This document shows positions 12,045-19,984 of a DNA stretch of 64,000 nt, one piece after another; positions within the stretch are counted from its first letter, which is position 1, and the number at the start of each line of letters is the position of its first letter. The stretch comes from SURF-43 sp964628985. GTDB lineage: Bacteria; Chloroflexota; Dehalococcoidia; UBA2979. The notes under the pieces are model-generated. The model saw only the letters and a list, made by a program, of their open reading frames with translations, had not been told where the DNA came from and ran no database searches. Made by a program: the position numbers and the translations under genes. The stretch spans positions 1-64,000 of the forward strand of contig CAZVNJ010000006.1 of NCBI GenBank assembly GCA_964628985.1, given 5' to 3'.

Positions 12045-14300
12045 ATGACGCGTCCTGGGCGGACCCGGTTCCTTCCCTCGCGGTGGCAGACTGCCGCGGC
12101 GCTTGTTGTCCTCGCCCTCGGCGGCCTCCTCGGAGCGCAATCCGGCGTTGAGGCCCAGGAGCCTCCCACCTTCGCGCCCAAGACCGCCCCGAAGAGCCTG
12201 ACGACCATCGATGACCTGGGGCTGGGGGATACCGCTGCCCTGGGCGCGCGGATCTCCAAGGAGTTCTTCTTCTCTGGGGCGGGCGACTACGAGCTCGGAA
12301 ACAACAACAAGATCTACGTGGACATCACCCACTCGAACCTGCTCAACGCTGAGCGTTCCGTGATGAACGTGGTGCTCAACAATCGACCTCTTCAGTCGAT
12401 CCGCCTTGACCAGACCAACGTCAACTTCGGCCATTACGAGATCAACGTGCCCAGGGACCTCGTCGCGAAGGACTTCAACCGCCTCACCTTCGAGTTTGGC
12501 ATGACGACGGGACTGCTGTGCGAAGACCCCTTTAGTCCCGCCCTCTTCACGAACATCCTCGGGACGACGGCCTTCCAGATCGACTTCGCGAGCAACCCGC
12601 CCGTCCCCCGGATCGACCCACCGAACCTGGCTGAGTACCCGTACCCGTTCTTCCGGGCCGGCTATCCGGTGGTGGCACCCGTCACCATCGCCATCCCGGA
12701 CGAGCCCAATGAGGTGGAGCTGACCGGGGCTTACCGGATTGCCGCGGACCTGGCCACTCGCGTGCTGTTCGACCTCGAACTCCTGCGCGTGGTCCCGGTG
12801 TCCTCGGTCACCCCGGACGAACTGCAGAACCAGCAGTTGATCCTGATCGGCACGCCGCAGCGGAATCCGCTGACAGCACGTGCCCTGTCCAACACGCCAT
12901 TCCGCCTCCAGGGCCAGCAGATGTTCCGCGAGCAGCAGGCGCTCGATCCGGCCTACGGCATCCTCGCCCTCACCTCGTCGCCATACAACGGCAACCTGCG
13001 CGCGCTCCTGGCGACCGGAGCGATCGACGAGGCCGTGAAGCGCTCCGTCGACGCGATGACCAGTGCGGAGCCCGCAGCCCTCCTCGCCGGTCCGACGGGA
13101 GTTCTGACAGAGCCAATTGCCGCGCCAGCAACACGCGCGCTCCAGTCGATTTTCACGTTCCGCGACGCAGGCGCACGCGAACAGACGCTGATCGGTGGTG
13201 GAAGCCAGAGCACGACACTCGTGTTCTCGTCCCCGGCACCAGCGCCAGGGGCACACGGGAAACTCGATCTCATCGTGTCCCACCCGGACATCATCGACCG
13301 GCGCAGGTCGAACATCGTCGTAGAACTGAACGGTCAGGCGATCCAGACGATCAAAATCAACAAGACCCAGACACGACGCGCCTCCTACCAGGTCGACCTC
13401 TTCTCGGACGTGCTCCGCGTGGGACCGAACACGCTGACCCTGCGCTCGACGCTCTACGACCCCGAGCCGCTGGTCCTGGAGGCATGTGAGAGCACGGCCT
13501 CAGAACGTTTCTTCATCACGCTCCATGACGATTCCGCCATCTCGCTTCCTCAGGCGGCCGGAGCCGCGTCCGGCAGCGACCTCGCCTCGCTGCCCTTCCC
13601 GTTCGCAGGCCTCCTCGGCCTCCGCGAGACGACCTTCATCGTGAATGAGCGGGACAACGACGCCCTGCGGGCAGGGATGCTGGCGACCATCGCGCTCGGA
13701 CGCCGCTTCGGAGCACAGAACGACTTCACCGTCGTCCCCGCTACCTCGGCGACCAGCCAGAGCATCGGTGACCGTCACGTCGTGGCGATCAACGTGCCCC
13801 GCGAGACCCAGGTCGGCCAGCAGATCGAGCGTGTGCTCCCGCTGATCTTGCGTCCGGACGGCACCCGCGCACTTGTCGAGGAGAAGGGGACGCTCGCTGA
13901 GATCCTGGACTCGTCACGCGTCGGCGCGCTGCAACTGGCGCAAGTGCCATGGGCGAACAACCGACGGCTGCTGGCGGTCACCGGGACGGACAATGTCGCC
14001 CTCGGATGGGCCGCGGATGCGTTGCCGAAGGGCGGCCTCACCGGGAACGTCGCCCTGTTCCAGTCAGCGTTGCAGGTGAACACCTTCTCGCTGCAGCGCC
14101 TGGCGAACCTCGACGAAGACAGCCTGAAAAATCGGTTTACGAACGCCGAGGCCCGCCAGGCCACGCTGCTCGCCGTCGTGCTCATCGCACTTGGGGCCAT
14201 CGCGCTGATGGTGCTGTGGGGCTTCCGTAACCGCCTGACACCTCGGACGGTGGGGCTGCCACGCCTTCCGGGACGCCGTCGAGGTGGACGCCGCCGCTAG
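12045..14300 (+). CDS. BcsB-like cellulose synthase accessory protein
   Basis: A 751-residue exported protein: a basic N terminus and signal segment (TAAALVVLALGGLLG, about 18-32), a long extracytoplasmic region, and a single C-terminal membrane helix (LLAVVLIALGAIALMVLWGF) followed by a basic tail. The motifs FFFSGAGDYEL, VMNVVLNNRPLQSI, FEFGMTTGLLCEDPF and, repeated in the second half, IVVELNGQAIQTI and LTLRSTLYDPEP match the two carbohydrate-binding/flavodoxin-like halves of BcsB (PF03170). BcsB anchors to the membrane beside the synthase BcsA and guides the nascent glucan. No bcsA, bcsC or PilZ gene is adjacent, so it may serve a distant synthase. It ends in a CTAG shared with the convergent gene. 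Confidence 0.8.
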   Translation: MTRPGRTRFLPSRWQTAAALVVLALGGLLGAQSGVEAQEPPTFAPKTAPKSLTTIDDLGLGDTAALGARISKEFFFSGAGDYELGNNNKIYVDITHSNLLNAERSVMNVVLNNRPLQSIRLDQTNVNFGHYEINVPRDLVAKDFNRLTFEFGMTTGLLCEDPFSPALFTNILGTTAFQIDFASNPPVPRIDPPNLAEYPYPFFRAGYPVVAPVTIAIPDEPNEVELTGAYRIAADLATRVLFDLELLRVVPVSSVTPDELQNQQLILIGTPQRNPLTARALSNTPFRLQGQQMFREQQALDPAYGILALTSSPYNGNLRALLATGAIDEAVKRSVDAMTSAEPAALLAGPTGVLTEPIAAPATRALQSIFTFRDAGAREQTLIGGGSQSTTLVFSSPAPAPGAHGKLDLIVSHPDIIDRRRSNIVVELNGQAIQTIKINKTQTRRASYQVDLFSDVLRVGPNTLTLRSTLYDPEPLVLEACESTASERFFITLHDDSAISLPQAAGAASGSDLASLPFPFAGLLGLRETTFIVNERDNDALRAGMLATIALGRRFGAQNDFTVVPATSATSQSIGDRHVVAINVPRETQVGQQIERVLPLILRPDGTRALVEEKGTLAEILDSSRVGALQLAQVPWANNRRLLAVTGTDNVALGWAADALPKGGLTGNVALFQSALQVNTFSLQRLANLDEDSLKNRFTNAEARQATLLAVVLIALGAIALMVLWGFRNRLTPRTVGLPRLPGRRRGGRRR

Positions 14301-15535
14301 CCGAGTTCGACTTCCGGCCGCTGCTCCCAGACCACCTTTCGTGACACGAGGTCGTCCAGCCGTGCCGCATCCAGGTGCAGGAGTTCCGCCAGCACTTCGC
14401 GGCTGTGCTCTCCCATGTCGGGGGACGTGCCTCGGACGCCGCCCGGGGTCTTCGACAGCTTCACCGGGGTATTCGTGAGCGGGACCGTACCGAAGGTGTG
14501 ATGCGTCACCGGCACAAACATGTCGCGGGCCTGCACCTGCGGCATCGCGGCCGCCTCCGGGATCGAGTTCAGGGGGCCGCACGGGATGCCGTACTGCTCC
14601 AGCGCCGCGACCCACTCCGCAGTCGGCCGCTTGCGGAACGCCTCCACCATCAGGGGCTCGAGTTCGCCGTGGTTCCGCAGCCGTGCCGCGGACGAGTGGA
14701 ACCGTGGATCGTCGATGATTTCCGGAATGCCGAGTTCGGAGCAGAGCAAGGCCCACTGGTTCGGCACGCCCCACGCGAGGGCGAGCACCATCCAACCGTC
14801 GGAGGTGGGGAACGCCTGGAACGGCACCGCTGAGGGGTGGCGGGTGCCGAGACGCGCAGGTACCTCGCCAGTGAGGTGCCACCGCATGAACGCGTTCTCC
14901 TGGATCGCGATCTGGCAGTCCAGCATCGAGATGTCGACCAACTGCCCCTGTCCGGAACGGTCGCGCTCCCTCAGCGCGGCCAGCACGCCGATCGCGCAGT
15001 AGAGGCCCGCAGCGATATCGCCGAGCGAAAGCCCAGGGCGGGCTGGCCCACGGTCCGGCTCGCCGGTCACGGACATGACGCCCCCCGCACCCTGGACAAT
15101 GACGTCCAACGCGGGCTTGGAGGCCATCTCACCCGTCTGTCCGTATCCGGAGATCGCGGCGTAGACCAGCCTCGGATACGCCTCGGAAAGCGCGTCGTAG
15201 CCGAGACCGAGGCGGTCCATCGCCCCGGGTGTGAAGTTCTCCACCAGCACGTCGGCCTCTCGTAGCAGGTCGCGGAAGATCGCCTTGCCCTCCTCAGTCG
15301 TGAGGTCGAGTGCGATGGAGCGCTTGCCGCGGTTGACCGAAAAGAAATAGCCGGACTCGCCCTCGATGAGCGGTGCGGTGGTGCGCGATACGTCTCCATA
15401 GGGCGGCCGCTCCACCTTGATCACGTCCGCGCCGAGGTCGGCGAGCGTCGCGGTGCAGAACGGGCCTGACAGGACCCACGTCAAGTCCAGCACACGCACG
15501 CCTGCGAGCGGACCGGAAGTCGGCAGCGGTGGCAT
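14297..15535 (-). CDS. CaiB/BaiF (class III) CoA-transferase
   Basis: A 412-residue protein of normal family length. N-terminal GVRVLDLTWVLSGPFCTATLADLGADVIKVE, then SVNRGKRSIALDL and VLVENFTPGAMDRLGLGYDAL are typical CaiB/BaiF blocks. The catalytic Asp is expected in LSLGDIAAGLYCAIGVLAAL, where it is present, and GQLVDISMLD follows. The family moves CoA between organic acids; the substrate is not predictable. The ATG at 15535 has GAGGGGG five bases upstream; a GTG three bases earlier is possible. It follows the DMT transporter gene by 21 bases on the same strand. Confidence 0.88.
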   Translation of the reverse strand: MPPLPTSGPLAGVRVLDLTWVLSGPFCTATLADLGADVIKVERPPYGDVSRTTAPLIEGESGYFFSVNRGKRSIALDLTTEEGKAIFRDLLREADVLVENFTPGAMDRLGLGYDALSEAYPRLVYAAISGYGQTGEMASKPALDVIVQGAGGVMSVTGEPDRGPARPGLSLGDIAAGLYCAIGVLAALRERDRSGQGQLVDISMLDCQIAIQENAFMRWHLTGEVPARLGTRHPSAVPFQAFPTSDGWMVLALAWGVPNQWALLCSELGIPEIIDDPRFHSSAARLRNHGELEPLMVEAFRKRPTAEWVAALEQYGIPCGPLNSIPEAAAMPQVQARDMFVPVTHHTFGTVPLTNTPVKLSKTPGGVRGTSPDMGEHSREVLAELLHLDAARLDDLVSRKVVWEQRPEVELG

Positions 15536-15556
15536 CACATCCCCCTCACACCTGCG

Positions 15557-16459
15557 TCACACCTCGGGCGGCACGGGGTCGAGGGTGCGCGCGTCGCGCA
15601 GGGCAAGGTACACCCCGAGTAGGACGACCGCCCCGCCGGCGACCTCGATGGCGCGCGGCACCTCGTCCAGGAGCGGGACGGCGATGATCGCTGCTCCGAT
15701 TGGCTCGCCGAGGATCGCGATTGCGACGACGGCGGCGGGCAGCGAGCCGAGCGCCCAGTTGAGGGCATTGTGCCCGACGAGCTGAGGGATAAGCGCCAGG
15801 AGCATCATCGCGAGGTACGCGTCGCGCGGGTGCCCCGTCAGCGCCGTGCCACTCGCCGCGACCGCGGCGAGCAAGAGCACCGCGGTAGCTGGGTAGACCG
15901 CCCCGGTGTAGGCAGCCGTCGAGAGCCGGCGGCGAGCGCTGCGTCCGGCAAGGAGATAGCAGCCGCTCATGACGCCGCCAATGAGGGCGAAGGCGTCGCC
16001 GGCAAGCGTGCCTCGCTCGTCGGCGTGGGGCACCACGAGGATCAGCGCCCCCGCAGCCGCGACCGCCGCGCCGACCAGTGTGCCGGGGCGTGGCCGCTCC
16101 CCCAGGAAGGCCCAACCCCCAAACGCGACGAACAGCGGCTGCATCGTGACCAGCGCCACGCTCGCCACGACGGAGGTGCGCTGCAGCGATGCGACCCAGA
16201 ACGCGAAGTGCGCCGCAAGCGCCACCGAAGACAGGGCGAGGCGTGCCCACTCACCTCGGTCCAGGGTCCGCCACTGGCGCGCGCCTCCGGTCGCCACCGC
16301 CAACAGGAACATGGGCGGCGCGGCAAGGGCGAGGCGGACGGCTGCGATCACGAGGGCGGGGGCGACTGCGAGGCGAATCAGCGGGGCCGCGAACGAGATG
16401 GCGAGGACGCCAACGCCCAGCGCCAGGAAGTGGCGTCCCCTGAGGCGGGAGTCCGGCAT
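15557..16459 (-). CDS. EamA/DMT-family transporter
   Basis: A 300-residue protein with about ten hydrophobic helices arranged as two EamA repeats; the first contains LALGVLAISFAAPLIRLA and the second starts near LAGDAFALIGGVMSGCYLLAG. Length and topology fit the drug/metabolite transporter superfamily, whose members export amino acids, nucleosides or other metabolites. GALILVVPHADERG separates the halves. The gene is transcribed with the downstream CaiB/BaiF gene and divergently from the M20 peptidase, so it might export or import an acid handled by them; that link is inference. Confidence 0.83.
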   Translation of the reverse strand: MPDSRLRGRHFLALGVGVLAISFAAPLIRLAVAPALVIAAVRLALAAPPMFLLAVATGGARQWRTLDRGEWARLALSSVALAAHFAFWVASLQRTSVVASVALVTMQPLFVAFGGWAFLGERPRPGTLVGAAVAAAGALILVVPHADERGTLAGDAFALIGGVMSGCYLLAGRSARRRLSTAAYTGAVYPATAVLLLAAVAASGTALTGHPRDAYLAMMLLALIPQLVGHNALNWALGSLPAAVVAIAILGEPIGAAIIAVPLLDEVPRAIEVAGGAVVLLGVYLALRDARTLDPVPPEV

Positions 16460-16525
16460 CGCCGGAGGCTAGCACCGCCCCCGGTATCATGCCGGGGACT
16501 CTGGATGGCGCGTACGGAGGCCACC

Positions 16526-17836
16526 GTGGCGGAACCGCAGATCGACTGGGACGAGTGGACCAATCGCGCCACCGAGTGGCTGTCCGAGTACATCCGGATC
16601 GACACGGTGAATCCACCCGGCAACGAGATGCGCGCCTGCGACTGGCTCGGCCGGATCCTCGATGCCGAGGGCATCCCGTACACCGTCTACCGCAGCGCTC
16701 CCGAGCGCGGGAACCTGGTCGCCCGACTCAGCGGGACGGGGGCTCGAGGCAAGGGCCTCATCCTCCTCAACCACACCGACGTCGTCCCGTTCGAGCGCGA
16801 TCACTGGACCGTGGAACCACTCGGCGGCGAGATCAACGAGGGGTACATCTGGGGCCGCGGCGCGCAGGACATGAAGGGCATGGGGATCATGGAGCTGGTG
16901 GTCTTCCTGCTCCATCATCGCCTCGGCCTGCCGCTCGCTCGCGACCTCACATTCATGGCCGTCGCCGACGAGGAGGCCGGGTCGGAGTTCGGCGTGGAGT
17001 TCCTCGACGCCGCCCACCCGGAAGTCCTCGACTGCGAGTACGTCATCAATGAGGGCGGCGGCGGCTCCACCGAGGTCCTCGGGGTCGAGCGCAACACCTT
17101 CAACATCGGCGTGGCGGAGAAGGGGCCGCTCTGGCTCACGCTGCGCGCGCACGGCCGCCCGGGGCACGGATCCGTCCCGCACGACGACAACGCGGGCGAC
17201 CGGCTCGTCAGGGCCCTCCAGCGGATCCAGGACTGGCACCGCCCGCTCCAGCCGGCGCCCGAAGTGCGCGAGTACTTCCGGCAACTCTGGCAGGCGGGGA
17301 TCCTCGACCGAGAGCCCACGGACGAGGTGCTCGCGGAGTTCGCCCGAGACAACCCGCGCCTGCGCTCAGTCCAGATGAACTCGATCTCACTCACGACACT
17401 GACGGCCGGCGTGAAACACAACGTCATCCCGGCACAGGCCGAGGCCACCCTCGACATCAGGCTCGTGCCTGGCTACGACCCGGACCAGTTCATCCGCGAG
17501 ATCACCGAAGTCATCGCGGACGACCGGGTGGACGTCGAGCCGGTTTTCGCATCCTCGTCACCCGCCTCGACCGTGGGGACGGAGTTGTACGAGGTGATGA
17601 AGCGTGAGGCGAGGCGTGCGGTCGAAGACGCCGTGGTGGTACCCGGGGTGGGCACCGGATTCACGGACTCGCGCATCTTCCGTCGGCGCGGGATCGAGGC
17701 GTATGGGTTCGTGCCGACGCTGACCGGCCCTCAGGACCAGGGGCGCGTCCACGGCAATGACGAGCGTATTTCGGTGGAAAATCTACGCCTGGGGATGCAG
17801 ATCCTCTTCCACACGGTGCGGGGAATCTGCGGCTAG
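16526..17836 (+). CDS. M20 family metallopeptidase (ArgE/DapE-like)
   Basis: A 436-residue protein. The GTG start at 16526 is preferred because GGAGG lies five bases upstream; an in-frame ATG at 16505 lacks this. Zinc-binding motifs are clear: HTDVVP (His83), GAQDMKG (Asp115), DEEAGSE (Glu149 general base, Glu150 ligand) and a later GVGTGFTDSRIFRR block. The dimerisation domain begins near GVAEKGPLWLTLRAHGRPGHGS. Members remove acyl or amino-acid groups from amides (acetylornithine, succinyl-DAP, carnosine-like dipeptides). It is not in an arginine or lysine operon, so a scavenging or peptide-cleaving role is as likely as biosynthesis. Confidence 0.9.
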   Translation: MAEPQIDWDEWTNRATEWLSEYIRIDTVNPPGNEMRACDWLGRILDAEGIPYTVYRSAPERGNLVARLSGTGARGKGLILLNHTDVVPFERDHWTVEPLGGEINEGYIWGRGAQDMKGMGIMELVVFLLHHRLGLPLARDLTFMAVADEEAGSEFGVEFLDAAHPEVLDCEYVINEGGGGSTEVLGVERNTFNIGVAEKGPLWLTLRAHGRPGHGSVPHDDNAGDRLVRALQRIQDWHRPLQPAPEVREYFRQLWQAGILDREPTDEVLAEFARDNPRLRSVQMNSISLTTLTAGVKHNVIPAQAEATLDIRLVPGYDPDQFIREITEVIADDRVDVEPVFASSSPASTVGTELYEVMKREARRAVEDAVVVPGVGTGFTDSRIFRRRGIEAYGFVPTLTGPQDQGRVHGNDERISVENLRLGMQILFHTVRGICG

Positions 17837-17882
17837 ACTGCGGCGCGGCCCATTGAGGCCTCTTGCGGCGAAGGAGAGAGCG

Positions 17883-18635
17883 ATGAAGTTCGAAGACGTG
17901 AAGTCCATTGGCGTGATGGGTGGTGGTGTCATGGGCGGCGGCATCGCCCAGGTCATGGCAACTGCGGGCTACAACGTGATTGTCCGGGACCTGAGCGACG
18001 AACTCATCGAGAAGACCAAAGACGCGATCTTCGAGAGCCGCTGGGGCATCAAGCGCGCCGTCGAGATCGGCAAATTGGAGTTCGACAAGGCCCGCGGGAC
18101 CATGGAGCGGATCTCGTTCACCACGAAGGTCGAGGACCTCGCCAACGTCGACATGATCATCGAGGCCGTGCCGGAGAAACTCGAACTCAAGCAGCAGGTC
18201 TTCGCCGAACTCGACAAGATCGTGAAGCCAGACGCCATCTTCGTCTCGAACACCTCCGGCTACGTGGTGGCCGAGATGGCGAAGGACGTCTCGGAGGGGC
18301 GCAAGGCGCTGTTCGCGGGGATGCACTTCTTCAACCCCGTGCCGGCCATGAAGTGTGTCGAGGTCATCTCCACGCCGCAGACCCTCCCTGAGGTCACGGA
18401 CGCGGTCTTCCGCGTCGGCGAGAAGGCGGGGAAGGTCGCGGTACACGTGAAGGACGCCCCCGGCACGTACGGCTTCATCGTCAACCGCATCTTCGGCGCT
18501 GCCCGCCGCGAGGCGGACAAGCTCGTCGAGGCCGGGATCGCCTCCAAGGAAGACATCGACAAGGCGATGAAGACCGGCCGCAACTGGCCCTCTGGCTTCT
18601 ACGAGCAGCGCGGCGGCATCGGTCGGCAGTGGTAG
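17883..18635 (+). CDS. 3-hydroxyacyl-CoA dehydrogenase (copy 1 of tandem pair)
   Basis: A 250-residue NAD-dependent enzyme related to 3-hydroxybutyryl-CoA dehydrogenase. The Rossmann signature is GVMGGGVMGGGIAQVMA (residues 10-26); EAVPEKLELKQQVFAELD and SNTSGYVVAEMA follow; the catalytic His is in GMHFFNPVPAMKCVEVI, with its Glu partner in VEVI. The C-terminal dimerisation domain (TYGFIVNRIFGAARREAD) is short, making the protein about 30 residues shorter than typical PaaH/Hbd. The ATG at 17883 has GAAGGAGAG upstream. It is followed 42 bases later by a close paralogue. Confidence 0.9.
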   Translation: MKFEDVKSIGVMGGGVMGGGIAQVMATAGYNVIVRDLSDELIEKTKDAIFESRWGIKRAVEIGKLEFDKARGTMERISFTTKVEDLANVDMIIEAVPEKLELKQQVFAELDKIVKPDAIFVSNTSGYVVAEMAKDVSEGRKALFAGMHFFNPVPAMKCVEVISTPQTLPEVTDAVFRVGEKAGKVAVHVKDAPGTYGFIVNRIFGAARREADKLVEAGIASKEDIDKAMKTGRNWPSGFYEQRGGIGRQW

Positions 18636-18677
18636 ACGCGGCATCCTGACGCCAGGCCCTCGAGGACGGAGACAGCG

Positions 18678-19430
18678 ATGCGGCTCGAAGAAGTGAAGAC
18701 CATCGGCATTATGGGTGGCGGCGTGATGGGGGGCGGCATCGCCCAGATCATGGCGATCGCGGGGTACGACGTGATTGTCCGTGACCTCACCCATGAACTC
18801 GTCGAGGTCACGCGCGAAGCCGTCTTCGAGGGGCGCTGGGGGATGAAGCGTGCTGTCGAGCGGGGCAAGTTGTCCTTCGACCAGTGCGCAGAAGCCATCG
18901 ACCGCATCACGTTCACACTCGCCCCGCGCGAGATGCGCGACGTCGACTTCATCATCGAGGCCGTCCCCGAGAAGCTCGAACTGAAGCAGCAGGTCTTCGC
19001 TGAACTCGACACGTTGATCAACCCGGCGGCGATCTTCACGACAAACACCTCCGGATTCCCGGTCGCGGATATCGCCCGCGACGTGTCGGAAGCGCGGAAG
19101 CCCCTCTTCGCCGGTATGCACTACTCGAACCCGGTCCCCACGATGAAGATGTGCGAGGTGATCTACACGCCGCAGACCTCCGCGGAGACCATCGAGGCGG
19201 TACGGGGCGTGGCGGAGAAGGCCGGGCGTGTCGTCTCGATGGTGAAGGACGAGCCGGGCTCGTACGGCTTCGTCATGAACCGCATATTTGCGGCAGCCAG
19301 GCGCGAGGCCGATGCCATCGTGGCCGCTGGCCTCGCCACCCGTGAGGACGTGGACAAGGCGATGCTCACTGGGCGCAACTGGCCCGCCGCCTTCTACGGC
19401 CAGCGCGGCGGCATCGGGAAGCAGTGGTAG
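18678..19430 (+). CDS. 3-hydroxyacyl-CoA dehydrogenase (copy 2 of tandem pair)
   Basis: A 250-residue paralogue of the preceding gene, alignable end to end without gaps by eye, with the same GIMGGGVMGGGIAQIMA nucleotide site, the catalytic GMHYSNPVPTMKMCEVI and an identical-style C terminus (GRNWPAAFYGQRGGIGKQW). It catalyses NAD-dependent oxidation of a 3-hydroxyacyl-CoA. The substitution FFN to YSN beside the catalytic His and differences after TNTSG suggest the copies have different chain-length or substrate preferences, or form a heteromer. The ribosome site is GAGGACGGAGA. Its stop lies inside the start of the DinB-like gene. Confidence 0.9.
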   Translation: MRLEEVKTIGIMGGGVMGGGIAQIMAIAGYDVIVRDLTHELVEVTREAVFEGRWGMKRAVERGKLSFDQCAEAIDRITFTLAPREMRDVDFIIEAVPEKLELKQQVFAELDTLINPAAIFTTNTSGFPVADIARDVSEARKPLFAGMHYSNPVPTMKMCEVIYTPQTSAETIEAVRGVAEKAGRVVSMVKDEPGSYGFVMNRIFAAARREADAIVAAGLATREDVDKAMLTGRNWPAAFYGQRGGIGKQW

Positions 19431-19984
19431 CGGGACAGCCCACCACCCCATCCGCGATCCTGGCGCGGACGCGAGGGACTTGGGCTGCCCTCGACTCAGC
19501 CCTGATCCTGATAGACGCCACCGAGATGCTCCGGCCGAGGACGCCGGAAGGTTGGTCTCTCCGGGACTTCCTCTGCCACCTCGGCAACCCATGGCTCACG
19601 GCCCAGTTGGAAGCGCACCTCGACGGCCGCGAGCCCACGATGATCGCGTGCTTCGGCCACGAGGTGGTACCGGAACCGTACGAGGACATGTCCACCAACG
19701 ACGGCCGGAACGCCTGGCACCATCGCGCGCTCGCCAGCCTCTCCCTCGAACAGGTGCACGCGCGCTACCTCGACTTCCGCGGCCGCACGGAGGCGCTCCT
19801 CCAACGCCTGCCCGAGACGGAAGGCGAAGTGATCTACGCGCTCACCCCGTTCGGCCTCACCGGACGGGTGCGGCCCGCCTCGGCAGGTGAGCCAATGGCG
19901 TTTCCGCTCTGGCAGTGGCTCCGAGGTGAGACGTGGCATCACTTCGAGGATCACTTTCCGGCGTTCGAGGCGGCGGCGCGATGA
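19424..19984 (+). CDS. DinB/DfsB-like four-helix protein
   Basis: A 186-residue protein resembling the DinB-like superfamily, nearest by eye to the ClbS/DfsB group (DUF1706). Three histidines sit where the family's metal triad would be: SLRDFLCHLGNPW, NAWHHRAL and ETWHHFEDHF. Known relatives include metal-dependent thiol-linked enzymes, ClbS-type cyclopropane hydrolases and many uncharacterised proteins. The GTG start at 19424 overlaps the stop of the dehydrogenase by 7 bases, and the stop overlaps the next ATG, so it is firmly inside the operon. The reaction is unknown. Confidence 0.62.
   Translation: MVAGQPTTPSAILARTRGTWAALDSALILIDATEMLRPRTPEGWSLRDFLCHLGNPWLTAQLEAHLDGREPTMIACFGHEVVPEPYEDMSTNDGRNAWHHRALASLSLEQVHARYLDFRGRTEALLQRLPETEGEVIYALTPFGLTGRVRPASAGEPMAFPLWQWLRGETWHHFEDHFPAFEAAAR

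Noticed and set aside
11922..13283. A 453-residue open frame antisense to the BcsB-like gene
   Set aside because: Composition is Arg/Gly/Val-rich and without homology I recognise; the BcsB-like reading on the plus strand has signal peptide, motifs and membrane anchor.
15770..16504. N-terminal extension of the M20 peptidase across the DMT transporter gene
   Set aside because: It lies antisense to a clear membrane protein and has Arg/Ala-rich composition; the GTG at 16526 with GGAGG is a far better start.
17661..19592. A 643-residue open frame on the minus strand across both hydroxyacyl-CoA dehydrogenases
   Set aside because: It is an artefact of GC-rich third codon positions opposite two well-supported genes; repetitive Asp/Arg-rich sequence mirrors the tandem duplication.
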